DNA of 64,000 nucleotides from Alitta virens (lineage: Eukaryota > Annelida > Polychaeta > Phyllodocida > Nereididae), in contig OW028575.1 of the NCBI GenBank assembly GCA_932294295.1, positions 12,962,058 through 13,026,057 on the forward strand, in the 5' to 3' direction. Positions 45,229 to 56,976 of the stretch are shown in pieces. The first letter of the stretch is position 1. Every line of letters starts with the position of its first letter. Under the pieces are notes generated by a model that was given only the letters and a program-made list of their open reading frames with translations, made no database searches and had not been told where the DNA came from. The position numbers were made by a program, and so were the translations under genes.

Positions 45229-46625
45229 CTATCCAAAAACTGATCCACAATTTGGGCATCGTCTTTGACGCATCGCAAGACAACACAAAATTCCCAATGG
45301 AAAAAAGAAGATAGCGCAGCAAACACCAAGACATGTAAAGTCATCTTCAAGTACTCCAACCTGCAAACAACAAGAAGAGATTTTATTGCATGCTTTCTAC
45401 AGTTTTAGTTTTAACAGAGTTATAGACAGAACTGTTGCAAAGGGGATTCCGAAGAAGCAGGATAAGACAGAATAACTACCTCAGTTTGATTCTGTGTTAT
45501 ATTTATTAGCGCCACAGGACAATCAGCGATATTAAAGGTAAAAGCTGTACATAAGTTCCCCAGATTATAAATATTGTCAACATTTTTGTTTATAATTTTT
45601 GACTGAATGTTAGAAGTAGCCATTTAGTGAAACGAAAAGACTGACAATACACCATGTTATATGGGACTATTACTATGACTTTACACTGATGCTAAGTGTA
45701 ACTAAATTTGTGCAATGCGAGTTACATAGATCTTGCAGTGATATTGCTGATGGTTCATATTCATGCCAAAAAGTGAACCCAGGCCATTAGCAAGCTGAAC
45801 AGCAACATGATATGAAATCAACTACACTCTTATAAATAACTATAGTATAGGTGTAAAGTTTGAAGTACACTAACCCGACAAGCAGGGCATCCACCAACAA
45901 CAACAACAGATGCTTGTGGATGTATGATGGTCATGGGTCCTTGCATGTAAGGTTGTGGTTGTCCCTGCACAGGGTGATAGCCTGGTGGAACCTGGGGGTA
46001 CATTCCCGCGGGTGCTCCACTTTGATAACCGGCTGGAAATGGTTAGGAATATGAATTAATGGCAAGAATGTTAAAGTTTACAGCCAACCAAAAAAATCAT
46101 GAAGTAGATGACAATCCACTTATGTCCAACATGAAGCCAATTGCCTACGGAATAAGCAGATTCATTGACATTGGGTAATCCCTGTTTTCTCCAACAAGCA
46201 AAACATTCATTTATTTGATTATGAAAACGCTACTTGTGCCATAATAAGAAGACACACATTTGTCATGCAATTCGAACATTTCCACTGACTTTAACATTGG
46301 TAAACATTGCCCCTCCTTTTTTTTGGTTGTTGAAATAGCATTACAAGCTAGCAAAAATACTGCCTTAATTGGCAGGACCATAATTACGAACACAAAGTGG
46401 TATTTCCAAAATGATGGCAAGCTTACCTGGGTATGTTTTATTATAGGGATCATTATGATACGCTCCAGCAGGAGGATATGATCCGGCGGGAGGCTGGGTA
46501 TAACTCGTAGATCCACTCGCCTGGCCAGCAGGAGGGGCCCTTGATGTGGATGATGGGGGATAGGGGACGGCAGTCTCACTGTAAGCAGGAGGTTGCTCTC
46601 CATTTAGAAGTGGTGCAGTTGCCAT
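45229..46625 (-). CDS. BRI3: BRI3-like (brain protein I3) membrane protein
   Basis: Three coding exons on the minus strand: 46427-46625, 45875-46032 and 45229-45360. Together they make 489 bp and 162 residues (human BRI3 125). BRI3 is a small lysosome/endosome-associated membrane protein of poorly defined role. The N-terminal part is Pro/Gly/Tyr-rich with an early PPAY motif (residues 12-15), a WW-domain ligand as found in the NEDD4-substrate style of small endosomal proteins. The C-terminal block is the family signature: [20 protein letters not shown], a hydrophobic segment [19 protein letters not shown], then [11 protein letters not shown]. The paired CPxC motifs flanking the hydrophobic stretch resemble a LITAF-type zinc-binding monotopic domain. 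An acceptor (CTCTTCAG) four bases before the ATG means at least one upstream non-coding exon. A GTAGGT donor near 47390 is one candidate. Confidence 0.9.
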
Positions 46626-46632
46626 ATCGCTG

Positions 46633-47560
46633 AAGAGGAAAAACACATTGAATGAGTTATTTAATTGATACATTACATAATGACCATTAAGCCACTTTTA
46701 CATTGATTGGTTTTGTATACCGTGTAAATATGCATGTACAACAGAAATAAAGAAATTTTGACAGACCAATGCTTAATGAAAGTTTCACTGTTTCTATTTT
46801 AGACTTGCACGCGTACGCACACACAGACAGTTCAATGTATAGGTTTATAGCTCCTGCAATAAAAAAAAGTCCAACAGCGAAAAACTGCAGCCTGTTAAGT
46901 TGCTTCTAATCAATAAATTAAAACAATCTCAATAAGTTTTCGAGTCAGTAAATACTGTGATAAAATATAGATCGGCCATCTGTCCTGCCATGAACCTACC
47001 ATTAAGTAGTTGTCTCTACATATCATTTGTCACAGCAGTTGTTGGGGGTAGTGAGGGGAGGGTAGTACATCAAGCCAAATCACAATGTATTATATATTTA
47101 GTAACTGAATGGCTTAAAGTTAAATCAATAACATTAATGCATTAAGTTAGAGGAGAGTACCTTTCAGCACGAAGATCACATATGCAGTTCATACACCCAT
47201 TACATAGATATATACAAATACATTGTAAACTTATTTAGTTATTTCCAGATTGATCCATATTCTGTAATTGAGTTTAGTCTAAACTCTAAGGAAAACATTT
47301 CAGGAAATTATGTTCAACAGTGTAAACACCTGACTGTCATAAAAAAAAAAAAAGGCTAAAGCAGTGACATTACGAGAAAGGAAAACCTACCTCCTCGTCA
47401 GTTTTTACAAATTACTGGAAGAACCGTCTTGTCGTTGACAAAGATCCTGTCATCCTAATCACAAAAGTTATTTTGGTTCAATCACAGTCACAAGACTTTT
47501 GATACACAGGCCTCAGTGGATTCTGGATTTAGTTTCTGTGCCCAGGCTCATATCATTCAC
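46633..47560. other. Upstream region of BRI3
   Basis: AT-rich DNA that probably includes the BRI3 5' untranslated exon and promoter. A candidate donor on the minus strand is GAGGAG|GTAGGT at 47391/47390. No other feature is recognised. Confidence 0.4.
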
Positions 47561-47564
47561 CTCT

Positions 47565-48780
47565 ATGAGGAGTCCTACTGGGATCCCCGGGTGCCCACTG
47601 GGTTGACCCAACCGGCATCCTCCAGGGAGCAACTTGTTTTTCAAAAGGGAGGATGTGAGGAAACCTACTGGGCACCATGAGACCCAATGGGATACCCGAA
47701 ATGCAGAGAGGAGGTGAGGAGGCTACACAGTGGGCTACCCATAGGCCCTAGTGGGACACCCCATGACCTAGTGGGACCCCAGGTTAGGGAGTGAGGATGT
47801 GAGGACACCCAATGGGATACCCCAAGCCTGTGGGGGCCTTTAGAGGATGAGGAGGCGAGGAGACCTAATGGGATACCCCCAAGTTAGTGGCACCCCCTCT
47901 TTGGGAGAGAGGATACCTCTATTAACTTGTGGGACCCCTCTTACAGAGTCTCCTCAGGAGGTGAAGAAACCCAGTGGGTCAAAAGTAGAGAATGAAGAGA
48001 TGAGGAAATCCAGTGAGATATATGGACTTTGGGTGACCCAATAGGACACCCCAGTGGCACCGAGGAAGTGAGGAGACCCAATGAGATACCTCAGTGATAG
48101 TGAGAAAGTGAGGAGACCCATGCAGTGGGTTAACTGAGGACCTATGATGACCCAGTGGGACACATCAATGGTACCCAGGAAAAGAGGAGACCCAGTGGGA
48201 CACCCAGAATGGTACTGAGGAAGTGAGGAGACCTCACCTCCTCACTATCACTGAGGTCCTCCTAGGTGGTCCTCCTAGAGAGGTCCTCAGTATCTTATGA
48301 GTATCCCATTGGGTCTCCTCGCCTCCGCACTTTCTAATATCCCATTGGGTCTCCTCGCCTGCTCGTCTGTCAGAGGGGGTCCCACTAGCTTAAGGTATCC
48401 CACTGGGTCTCCTCGCCTCCTCATCTCTAAGAAGGGGTCCCACTAACTCAGGGGTATCCCATTGGGGCTCCTCACTTCCTCACTCTCTATCATGGATCCC
48501 ATGAAGCTGCTTCTGAGTAGCTTATAAGCTTGTATAGGGTATCCCATTTGGCCTGCTCGCCTCCTCATCTCCAAGATCTTATTGGATCTTTTCACTTTCT
48601 CTCCCTAACATGGGTCCCACTAAAGGTCTGAGTATCTTGGGAGTATCCAATCAGGTCTCATTACCTCCACTCTTTAAAAGGGTCCCACTATGTCCTAACC
48701 TCCTCGTTGGGAGTCCCACTAGGTCATAAGGTATCCCACTGGGCGTATGGATGTCCCACTGGGTCTCTTCTCCCCACTCA
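47565..48780. repeat. Degenerate minisatellite in two oppositely oriented arms
   Basis: From about 47.57 to 48.23 kb the plus strand repeats GTGAGGAGACCCAATGGGAT, GATACCCC and AGTGGGACCCC blocks at intervals of roughly 40-70 bp. From about 48.24 to 48.78 kb the reverse complement appears instead (GGTATCCCATTGGGTCTCCT, GGGGTCCCACTA). The turn is near 48230-48245, where GAGGAAGTGAGGAGACCTCA meets CCTCCTCACTATC. Units are imperfect. No open frame of interest. Confidence 0.85.
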
Positions 48781-48825
48781 TCTCCTTTTGCCCACATACA
48801 TGTACTAAATTTCCCATTGGCTCAG

Positions 48826-49361
48826 CTCTGTGCCAGTGGTGTAGCTGGGGTTAGCAGAGTGGGGGGGGGGGGGGGGCACTCGGGGGCACAATGTTTTTTT
48901 TGGGGGGCCAACTTGGGGGGGGGGGGAGGCACCGCCTCAAATTTAGGGTTTTTTCTAGGATAAAGAATATCAATACTTATTGTTTGTTAAAGTGGTGACG
49001 TATGGGCAATGCATTGGGCATGTTTTTAGCTTTGCCTGGATTATGTCTGTCCATGGCCACTGGGTAAAATCATTACTTAATTTTAATGATTATATATATA
49101 TCTCATCTGTACTAAAACATTGACGTGAATAGCATATGTGCTTATGACTTCAAATTTTTGTACCTATTTTTAGCAGATTGATCAAGCAGTCTTTCCTGGC
49201 CGAAAGATCATTTCGCAATCTTGACTGTTAAGAGGCTGAATTATTGTGAGTCAATCGGGTGGGCACCTGGGAGGGAGGGGGGGGGGGCACAGCCTTTAAG
49301 TGGGGGAAATGGCAAGTGTCCCCCAGCCCCCCCCCCCCATAACTACGCCACTGCTCTGTGC
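48826..49361. mobile_element. 520-bp hAT-like miniature element with 8-bp target duplication
   Basis: The element spans 48834-49353 and is flanked by the perfect 8-bp direct repeat CTCTGTGC (48826-48833 and 49354-49361). Its ends are inverted repeats: CAGTGGTGTAGCTGGGG on the left, CAGTGGCGTAGTTATGGGG (reverse complement) on the right. An 8-bp duplication and CAGTGGCGTA-type ends are typical of hAT DNA transposons. Long G runs sit just inside both ends (about 48860-48880 and 48915-48925 on the left; G and C runs at about 49270-49340 on the right). There is no transposase frame, so it is non-autonomous. It sits beside the minisatellite. Confidence 0.9.
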
Positions 49362-49881
49362 TCTCATTTTCTGGTAATTGCTGCTCCCTGTAGGGTGCCG
49401 GCTAGGTCGACCTAGTAGGCACCCGGGAATCCCACTAGTTTCCTCATTTTGGCGAGGTTTACTTAGGTGCGAAAATGATTGACCCACTGCCAAAGTAATT
49501 TACTTTTTTTTAAAGTTGTCATAATAAATAGCAGTAAAATAAACAGTATTCTAAATTCACAATCCTTGAACATTCTTAGGTGTTTACCTTGGACAGTTCC
49601 ACATGTGTTGCTCAGAGGGCGCTGAAAGCAGAAGCCAATTCAATTGCGCCACCTACAGACCAGTGATCTACATAACCAAACGACGCTATTATTGATCCTA
49701 CCTGGAAAATTTTGCAAAAAACATACGTAAATTTATTAAATTATGTAAATTTGCAAATACCAGCAAAAAATATAAAAAATTACAGAATATAGAGGGATCT
49801 GAACTCTGATGGCGAAAATGATACGTAACAAAGTAGCAATAACTGATCACAAACGGAATTAAAATGTATGTGTATGTTTTT

Positions 49882-49936
49882 AATGGGATAACCTAATTGC
49901 CACACTTTTCAATGGGATAACCTAATTGCCACTTTA
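49882..49936 (+). repeat. Two copies of a 29-bp repeat
   Basis: A unit starting AATGGGATAACCTAATTGCC occurs at 49882 and again at 49911. The second copy is slightly truncated. Confidence 0.9.
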
Positions 49937-50151
49937 AAAAATATATAATTATATATAAGACATTATTTATGAAAAAAAAAAGACCTAAATAATTGGCTGA
50001 CATTTTGCTCATTTGTCAGTGAAGGGTGACAGATGGCGTCATGATTGAAACACATAATCTTCGCCCAGGAAATTGTGAATCTAAAATAATTATAAGAATT
50101 TATCAAGTTCTGCACCTAATGGCATCATGCATGGGCACTTCACTAATCCCT

Positions 50152-50178
50152 AATTGTGCAATGGTGCATTGCACAATT
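50152..50178. repeat. Inverted repeat, 12-bp perfect stem with 3-nt loop
   Basis: AATTGTGCAATG, the loop GTG, then CATTGCACAATT. There is no T or A tract or gene end that would make it a terminator. Confidence 0.9.
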
Positions 50179-51425
50179 TAGCAAATACAGTTATCTTTTT
50201 GCGCCCCATTGATTTATGATTTCACAGGTTTATGGTCAAATTTTACACTTAAGCTAATATTCATTGTTTAAGGTGCTCCCATGGTGAGGGTTTGCAGCTT
50301 GAGCAGCCTATATTTTTTTTATTCTTCTTTCCAGTATCTTTTGCTCTGTTCTGTCTTTCTTTCTTTTAATTAATTAATTTATTTATTTTTGCATTGTTTG
50401 TGCTTTTTTGTTTTGTTTTAGGTCTTCATAACCTTTATTCATTCAGTCGATTCAAACCACCTCCCCCGGCCCCATTTATTATAGATGTCCTGTAGGAGTC
50501 ATAGAAGAGCCTGCATAACAAATGAAATTAACCACTGCAGTGATATAGAATGGAACGAAATTGCTTCATACTATACTTTTATAAATGATTTATAAATCTG
50601 TATCTATAATTCATTTTAATGGTTTGTCTTAGGCCTATTCCCCAATTCCACTAATGTCCCATGAGACATATATCAATTAATAAATCATAACCATGCTCCC
50701 TATTCAGCATTGTACTGGGCGCCATCAATTAGTGGCTGCATGAAGCAATTATTGCATAGAATAAGAGTCAGACAACATTGAGATGGTGTAAACAAGAGCA
50801 GGAAATGTAATCACATGGTCAGGGCTGCCAAGATTGCCATTAAATTTTCATTGAAGGGAGAGTTAACTTCAAGGTTCACATGGTCTACAAGAATTACCAA
50901 GCAACGGTGTAAATAATGCCTTTCTGCAGGATTTTCAAAATCATTGGATGTGACCACAGCCGGATGTTCAACTAGTGTCTGACATGTAAAGATATGTTTT
51001 CTTCTGGATAAGATATCATCATAAATTTTAAACTAGTCCTTGGAATATTCTTTAAATGTCTGGAATAGTTGTATCGTACCAAGAGGAGTTTACCTTGATT
51101 GTTAATTAGAGTTTTGCAGATAATCTATTGCTAAATTAATACACATTTTGACTGACCGTTGTCAGTTAATAAGCAATACATACATTTAATTTTTTTCGAG
51201 CATTGGGATTAATTTATTTTAATTTATGGATGGGCCTACGATGAAGGAAACACCCGATATGTACCCCAACTTCTTCATGATTCTACGATATAATTTTTAG
51301 TGAAATGACGAACTTCACCGGTTAATCAGAAATAAATGAATCATCAACTAGAGGTTGTAACTTGAGGTAAAAAACTACATTAACTTATATCTTGATGAAC
51401 TAGTTATCCAAGCTGACATCAACTA

Positions 51426-53099
51426 TTGCTAACAATTGTAGAAGTGAAAGGATACACAATCATGAACAATAACAGCGCAGAAATGGACAGCAATAACCAA
51501 AGAGGCTCCATCTTTGACTTTGACCTCGCCCATTACACCCTCCCAGCCCCCCTGGACCTTGGCGTCCCCGTTGTCATTGACAACGGAACCGGATATTGCA
51601 AAGCTGGGTTTGCAGGGGATGACGCACCTAGGGTCATTACCCCCGCTGTGGTGGGCAAATTTCGCGTAAATCAGGTGAGTTTATTGGCAGAAAGAACTTC
51701 GACAGCAAACAACAGAATGATACAAGTTCTAAATAAAGAAAGAATATATATATATTAAAATAATTAAGGAAGGAAAATGTTTCAAGGAACCATCAAATGA
51801 AGCAATGCTTATTATGTCCCATGCCATGTTAACTTTTATAATCCTTATTTCTATAAAACCTAATACAGTTAGTAATCCAAAATGGCTGCACTTCCGTATG
51901 AAGACAATAAGAACTCTATGAAGCTAAGACATCAAAAGACCTTTAGCTGTCACGATTTTTGTATTTAGTGAGCTTTTTCAAATTTTGATATTTTTCATAA
52001 CAAACCAAATTGATCTTTATCATAAAAAAACAATTCAATCTATAAATCTTCAAATTAAATTTGTGTCTTCTGTTACCTACAGGAAAACAGTGAAGAGGAG
52101 TCTATGACTAGATATGTTGGATGGGAAGCCTTGGACAGACAAAGGCAGCTAAAGCTGAGTTGCCCAGTTGAGCATGGTGTCATTTCAGACTGGAATGATA
52201 TGGAGAAGATTTGGCACAATGTTTTTTATGATGCTTTGAGAGCACCCCCTGAATCCCACCCAATAATGCTGTCTGAACCTCCCCATAATACGAGGCAATT
52301 GAGAGAACAAACAGCTGAGACATTATTTGAGACCTTTAACTGTCCAGCCATGTACATGGCAAATCAAGCTGTCCTCGCGATGTATTCGACAGGTAAAACC
52401 ACTGGAGTGGTCCTCGACTGTGGAACAGGAATGACGAATGTCGTTCCAGTTTTCGAAGGATTCTCGGTCGACCATGCTATCTTGAAACAAGATTTTGGAG
52501 GAAAAGAACTTACAGATTACCTCGTGTCTCTCCTCATCGAAAAAGGTCATAATCTGACCACTGCGAATGACCGAGATGAAGTGGTCAAGATTAAGGAAAG
52601 TTTGTGTTACGTTACTCAAGATTTAGATGAGGAGACAAAGAAGGTTCAAGATAACCCTGAATCTGTTCAAAAGACCTATGAGCTGCCAGATGGAACTAAG
52701 GTCACTTTGACTGATGAACTATTTCGTTGTCCTGAAGTTTTATTTAAGCCAGGATTATTAAAAGGAGAAGATGCACAAGAACATCGTGGAGTTACAAATA
52801 TGCTCAACAGTTCAATCACTAAATGTGAACCAGGTTATCATAAACCTCTTTTCAAGAACATTGTTTTAGCAGGAGGAGGATCAATGTTCCCAGGATTGCC
52901 TGAAAGAGTTTTCCGAAAGATGGAGACACTTGCACCACAAGGTATGAAGGTAAAGGTGGTGGCTGCACCTGAGCGCCACCTGGCAGTATGGATTGGAGGA
53001 TCCATTCTGGCATCATTACCCAATTTCCAAACAATGTGGATTAAGAAGAAAGACTACTATGAAGTTGGCCCTTCAGTGATCCACAGAAAATGTTTTTAG
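51426..53099 (+). CDS. Divergent actin-like protein
   Basis: Two coding exons, 51426-51674 and 52083-53099, give 422 codons (421 residues from the first Met; in-frame Met at 51462 or 51483 would give about 409 or 402). Conventional actin has about 375. Typical actin blocks are [60 protein letters not shown]-like [20 protein letters not shown] and a C-terminus [11 protein letters not shown]. Differences from conventional actin are: an N-terminal extension of about 45 residues; a replaced DNase-I-binding loop (acidic NSEEES, then YVGWEAL); and the second phosphate-binding loop reading DCGTGMTN in place of DSGDGVTH, so the residues equivalent to Asp157 and His161 are Thr188 and Asn192. Gln137's equivalent (Q168) is kept. 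The overall look resembles the ACTRT/ACTL testis-type actin-like proteins, but I do not assign an orthologue. Role unknown; a structural or weakly hydrolysing actin-like role in sperm or cilia is one inference. It converges on the lectin gene. Confidence 0.9.
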
Positions 53100-53141
53100 C
53101 AACTTCATTAAAAACAAAATAATAGTTGTCATGTTTATAAG

Positions 53142-53147
53142 TTTATT
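53142..53147 (-). terminator. Candidate polyadenylation signal of the lectin gene
   Basis: AATAAA on the minus strand, 258 bp after the lectin stop codon. It falls only about 45 bp beyond the actin-like stop, so the convergent transcripts may overlap. Confidence 0.55.
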
Positions 53148-53405
53148 CATGGATTACATGACATGAAAGAACAAATAGGAAGACATATTATGAGAATATC
53201 ACAGTCAAAAACAATATTAGTAGCACCATATCAATCAACAACACTAGATTAGAATACAAATCCATAGCAGATGGACTGGTACAAATCAGATCCATATAAA
53301 CAAGAGGCATCTGCTGTGCCGGGTAACTTTTTGGCATTATAAGGCAATCATACAGCACAAGACTAGTAAAAAACGTCAGATTCATGTTTCAGTCCGCGTA
53401 ACAGT

Positions 53406-56400
53406 CTATGCTATGCATCTGTTGAAGTACAGTGACATTTGGTCAATCATAGCTCCAGCTCGACCAGCAATGTACAGGAGGCGACCTCCTTGAGTGGTCA
53501 TCTGTTCCCCAGCCCTACCTCCATAAGGACCGAAAATTCTGAGATTTGTGTGAATTTCAAGACGGGTGAGGAAGGGCTTTCCACTTGTGAAGTCAACATG
53601 GACATCGGTGATGATCTCATTGTGAGCGAGATCCACCTTGACTTCAAAACCACTGGTTGTGTAGCCATGTTGAGGTCCAGCGGTCTTGCCATACCAAAAC
53701 TGAATGCTGCCAATGAAGTACTCATTGTGGTTCACCACAAAACTCGTGATATTTCCATGCTGAAGGTAGACATCACGGTCGTCGAATTCACGCTCTGAAT
53801 TTCCACCAAAAGGACCACATCGGCAAAGTCCTTGAACTGAAATGAAACCAAATGTTGTTATGAGAAAATGGCTGAATATTTGCTCATTTTACAACTTCAA
53901 TGTTATGTTTGTTGGCAATTGTGTATGAATATATCTTTATAAAATTCTACAAAAGTACTGATGCTTATTCGTACTAATACTATTCTATTCAGATCATCTG
54001 TATCACCATTGCATGTACTATGGAAGTGATTATAAAAGTATTTTGTATCCTTGTATCCTTGTGTAATTACATTAATACAGTATACCCAATATTGTTTGTC
54101 TTATATTTATTCACTAAAACCACCGACAAGACACTTACCAGGAACACAATGAGAAGGTGTTTGTGTAGTTTCAGGACTCTGGGTGGTGGTTGGAGGAGTG
54201 GTAGTGGTTGTAACTGGTGTGCTCTCGGTGGTTGTGCTTGTAGAAGTGGTGTTGGTTGAGTTGCTTGTGGTTGTAAGATCAGGAACAGGCGTTGGACATG
54301 GAGCAACCTCACACCCTTGACATGCTGTGGAATAAAATAAAATAAATCATTACAAATATTTGTTTGATTGATACAAGTAATTCATCCTTTAATGTGTAGT
54401 AGTATTTTGTAATGATTGATCATCATTTTAGTATAAGGCTATCAATATAGTCTAATAAATCAAGCGATATAAATAAAGTTTATTGATTTTTTACTAACTG
54501 AAGTCTGTAAATTCATATATATGGCTGTCGTAAATTAAAACTGAGTCTAAAGCTATCTATGATCAAGCATTGAACTTAGTGGGCCAGTTCTGTTGGGGCC
54601 ATTAAGGTAAATATTGATTAAATAAAGTTTATGATTGCATAACTAGGATATGTCTTATTAAATCATATCAGCTATGCCATCTTGCACAGTGTGGCAAGCC
54701 TAAGATTTAAATGCACCTGTATAGCCAGAATGAAGTATTATATAATGGCATGCCAATAATCAATCTGTCATTAACGATAATCATGAGTAGTCTCAAGGGT
54801 AGCCATTCAACTCTTGACTTTGCATTAGGCCTTGATCATGATCAAATTCACTCATGTATGTAATGTGTGGCTGAAATGGATGTCATTATATTTATCCTAC
54901 ATATCCTTCATGATCTTCATGGTTCATTAATAGACACAATACTGAATTTGGCAGATCATTTGCTAACATTTATTATTCATATTAATTTTATTATAAAGCT
55001 TAACAGGTGACAGCTCCTCACAGGTGGTTTAGCATAATGTTATATAGCAATCTGCTGTTCTCCTAATCAGCTTATTTAATACTACTATTGGTATGTCAGC
55101 AACTTGCAAATCATATATGTACTTCTCATTATTCCAGTAGAGGTCACAATGAATAGAATTTCTGTCTTAGCAGCTAACCTTTTAGACATTTGGTTGAACT
55201 TTTTAGACATAGTCATCAGAATCATCACACCAATTTTTAGCATGTCATTCATTGACTAAGGCAGACTAACCCCACAAGTTTGTTAGTAATGTGACTGCCA
55301 TGTATGCCATTTGGATATCATTTGTTTACGGTGTATAGGGGTAAAAGATGTGACTCCTTAGCCTAACTTACTTACTTTTCAACTTATGCTGTTCTGTCTT
55401 AACCATTAGGGCAAGGGACTTACACTTCATTTTCAACTTACTGTGTCACCAATTTGCCCATGTAACACTAACACACAGGAAATCAAGAATTAGGGCTTAG
55501 TGTCGAAAAGGAATGTTCGTTTGAGTACTAGTCATCCTAAAAGCCATTCACACCTTCTAGAGAGGGAGACAGTTCCAGAAAATCTCCAGGTCTTAACAAT
55601 GCCATTAGGGATGTGTCAGAGCAACACCTTGGACAATGGCCTGAATGACCTAATGGGAAGGTGGACCTCGGTGCAAATGACACAAAAAGGACACAAAAGG
55701 GCCTCTGGACAACCAAAGAGACCCCTAGACCGCCTCAAAAGGGCCTCCAAATAACTCCACAATAACCTAACCAAGTAACGATTTGTCCTGCCACAATCAA
55801 CCCTTGTGATGGTACCGCCCAACACACAAGCTCTCCCTATATGAATAACAAACCTAGGACTTACAAACATGTCACACTCTTGAGTCGAGAAACATGGAAA
55901 TAGGAGCAGGTTTGCTTGCAAACAATGGGCAAAATGACCAGCAAGTGAAAGGTAGTCCATACAAGGACCCTTAGGCCCATGGTGTTTGTTTAACATTAGG
56001 CAAAAGGGCCTCACACAGAACTGAGACACCGCCTAAGTACACAAACATGCACAGGTGCTCCCACACTCAACAGAGTAGGCCTTCAAATTTACGAATTCTT
56101 CAACTTCAAAATATTAGCACATGAGGAAGTATAAATATTTCTTTCTCAGATCAAAATGGCATTACCCGCTCTTGAGGGTACTCTAGCTAGAATTGAAATT
56201 CAGAAGTTTCTTAACTACAGAGCCTAAAAATTAAAGTACCACATCTGAGAGAATTTTCAAAATGATTTATAAAAAGTTTTGAAATACACACCTCCTTTGC
56301 CAATGAAGTAACCAGCGGTGATGCCAATAGCCAGATACAGCACTCCAGCAACTGCCATGGCCAACACATGCAACATAATGGACCTTCTCCTGCTGACACT

Positions 56401-56976
56401 TGGTAGTTTCCTTTGGTAAAAGTCACACTCTGCCATTGCCCTGGACCTTCTGTCTGGCAGGGGCACTGTAGCAATGTCTATTGTCTTGCCAGGAAGGTCA
56501 CTGAGTTGTGTTGTCTTTGGCACCGCTAAGGTAATGGAGGTCAGTGGTAATGTAGTTTGAGGTAATGTAGGTATGGGGTTGGCAGCTGGATGGTTAACAG
56601 TAAGGGGTAAAGGCCCTGTTCGTTGGATGGGGTAAAATCCCCCCACCCCAGAGTCGGGAGAACCCTGGCTTCCGGTTCCAGGAAGGTCATGGTGTCTGTG
56701 CGTCGTTGGGAGGTCACGTGCTAGGTCAGGTGACCTCCTGGTCTCGTAGACGTAGTTACCGGGGAGATCGGGGATGTACCTGACAGCAGGATGCTGGTGG
56801 TGATAACTTGGTCTGATCATCGAATCCTGCCCAGGAATTTCAGCGTAGTTGTTCTCAGAATAAGACGACGTCGGTGAAGTCGCAAGGCGTGGTTCGTAGG
56901 ACGTCATAACGTCATCTGGGTGGGGCAAAGCGTTGGGGGCAACGCCGCTGTCCCTGCCACTGTCGCTGTCTGTCAT
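53406..56976 (-). CDS. Type II membrane protein with mucin-like stalk and jacalin lectin domain
   Basis: Three coding exons on the minus strand, 56292-56976, 54139-54324 and 53406-53836, give 1302 bp and 433 residues. Residues 1-198 are predicted cytosolic, rich in Pro, Ser and Asp (MTDSDSGRDSGVAPNALPHP at the start), and end in basic LPSVSRRRS. A single hydrophobic segment follows at about 200-226 (MLHVLAMAVAGVLYLAIGIT). Basic residues before it place the N-terminus inside, so topology is type II. Residues 229-290 form a short Cys motif (CQGCEVAPC) and a Thr/Ser-rich stalk, likely O-glycosylated. Residues 291-433 are a jacalin-like beta-prism: CGPFGGNSEREFDDRDV, SIQFWYGKTAGPQHG, TDVHVDFTSGKPFLTRLEI, and IFGPYGGRAG near the C-terminus. 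The family binds mannose or other glycans (ZG16 is the vertebrate secreted example). An acceptor-like TTGTAG lies 12 bases before the ATG, so upstream exons may exist and could even extend the frame. No known symbol fits this architecture. Confidence 0.88.
54325..56291 (-). other. First intron of the lectin gene
   Basis: A 1.97-kb intron between the membrane-segment exon and the stalk exon. Around 55.68-56.01 kb AAAGGGCCTC blocks recur three times. No exon is supported inside; a 137-codon minus-strand open frame at 55616-56029 has no recognisable similarity. Confidence 0.6.

Larger units (their letters stand above)
49362..51425. other. Spacer upstream of the actin-like gene
   Basis: The first 100 bp look like leftover minisatellite (ATCCCACTAGTTTCCTCAT). 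Then come a 29-bp tandem pair near 49882-49940, paired AGAGGGCGC / GCGCCACCT motifs at 49613-49662, and a hairpin at 50152-50178. The rest is AT-rich and featureless. No clear TATA box was placed ahead of the actin-like ATG. Confidence 0.55.

Noticed and set aside
47847..48044. Open frames within the minisatellite
   Set aside because: Short frames arise from the repeat units in both directions; there is no conserved product and no gene signals.
53439..53798. Open frame of 119 codons on the plus strand
   Set aside because: It is antisense to the jacalin domain exon and has no independent support.
55616..56029. Open frame of 137 codons on the minus strand inside the lectin intron
   Set aside because: The translation is not recognisable, the region has repeated AAAGGGCCTC blocks, and the lectin exons join in frame without it.
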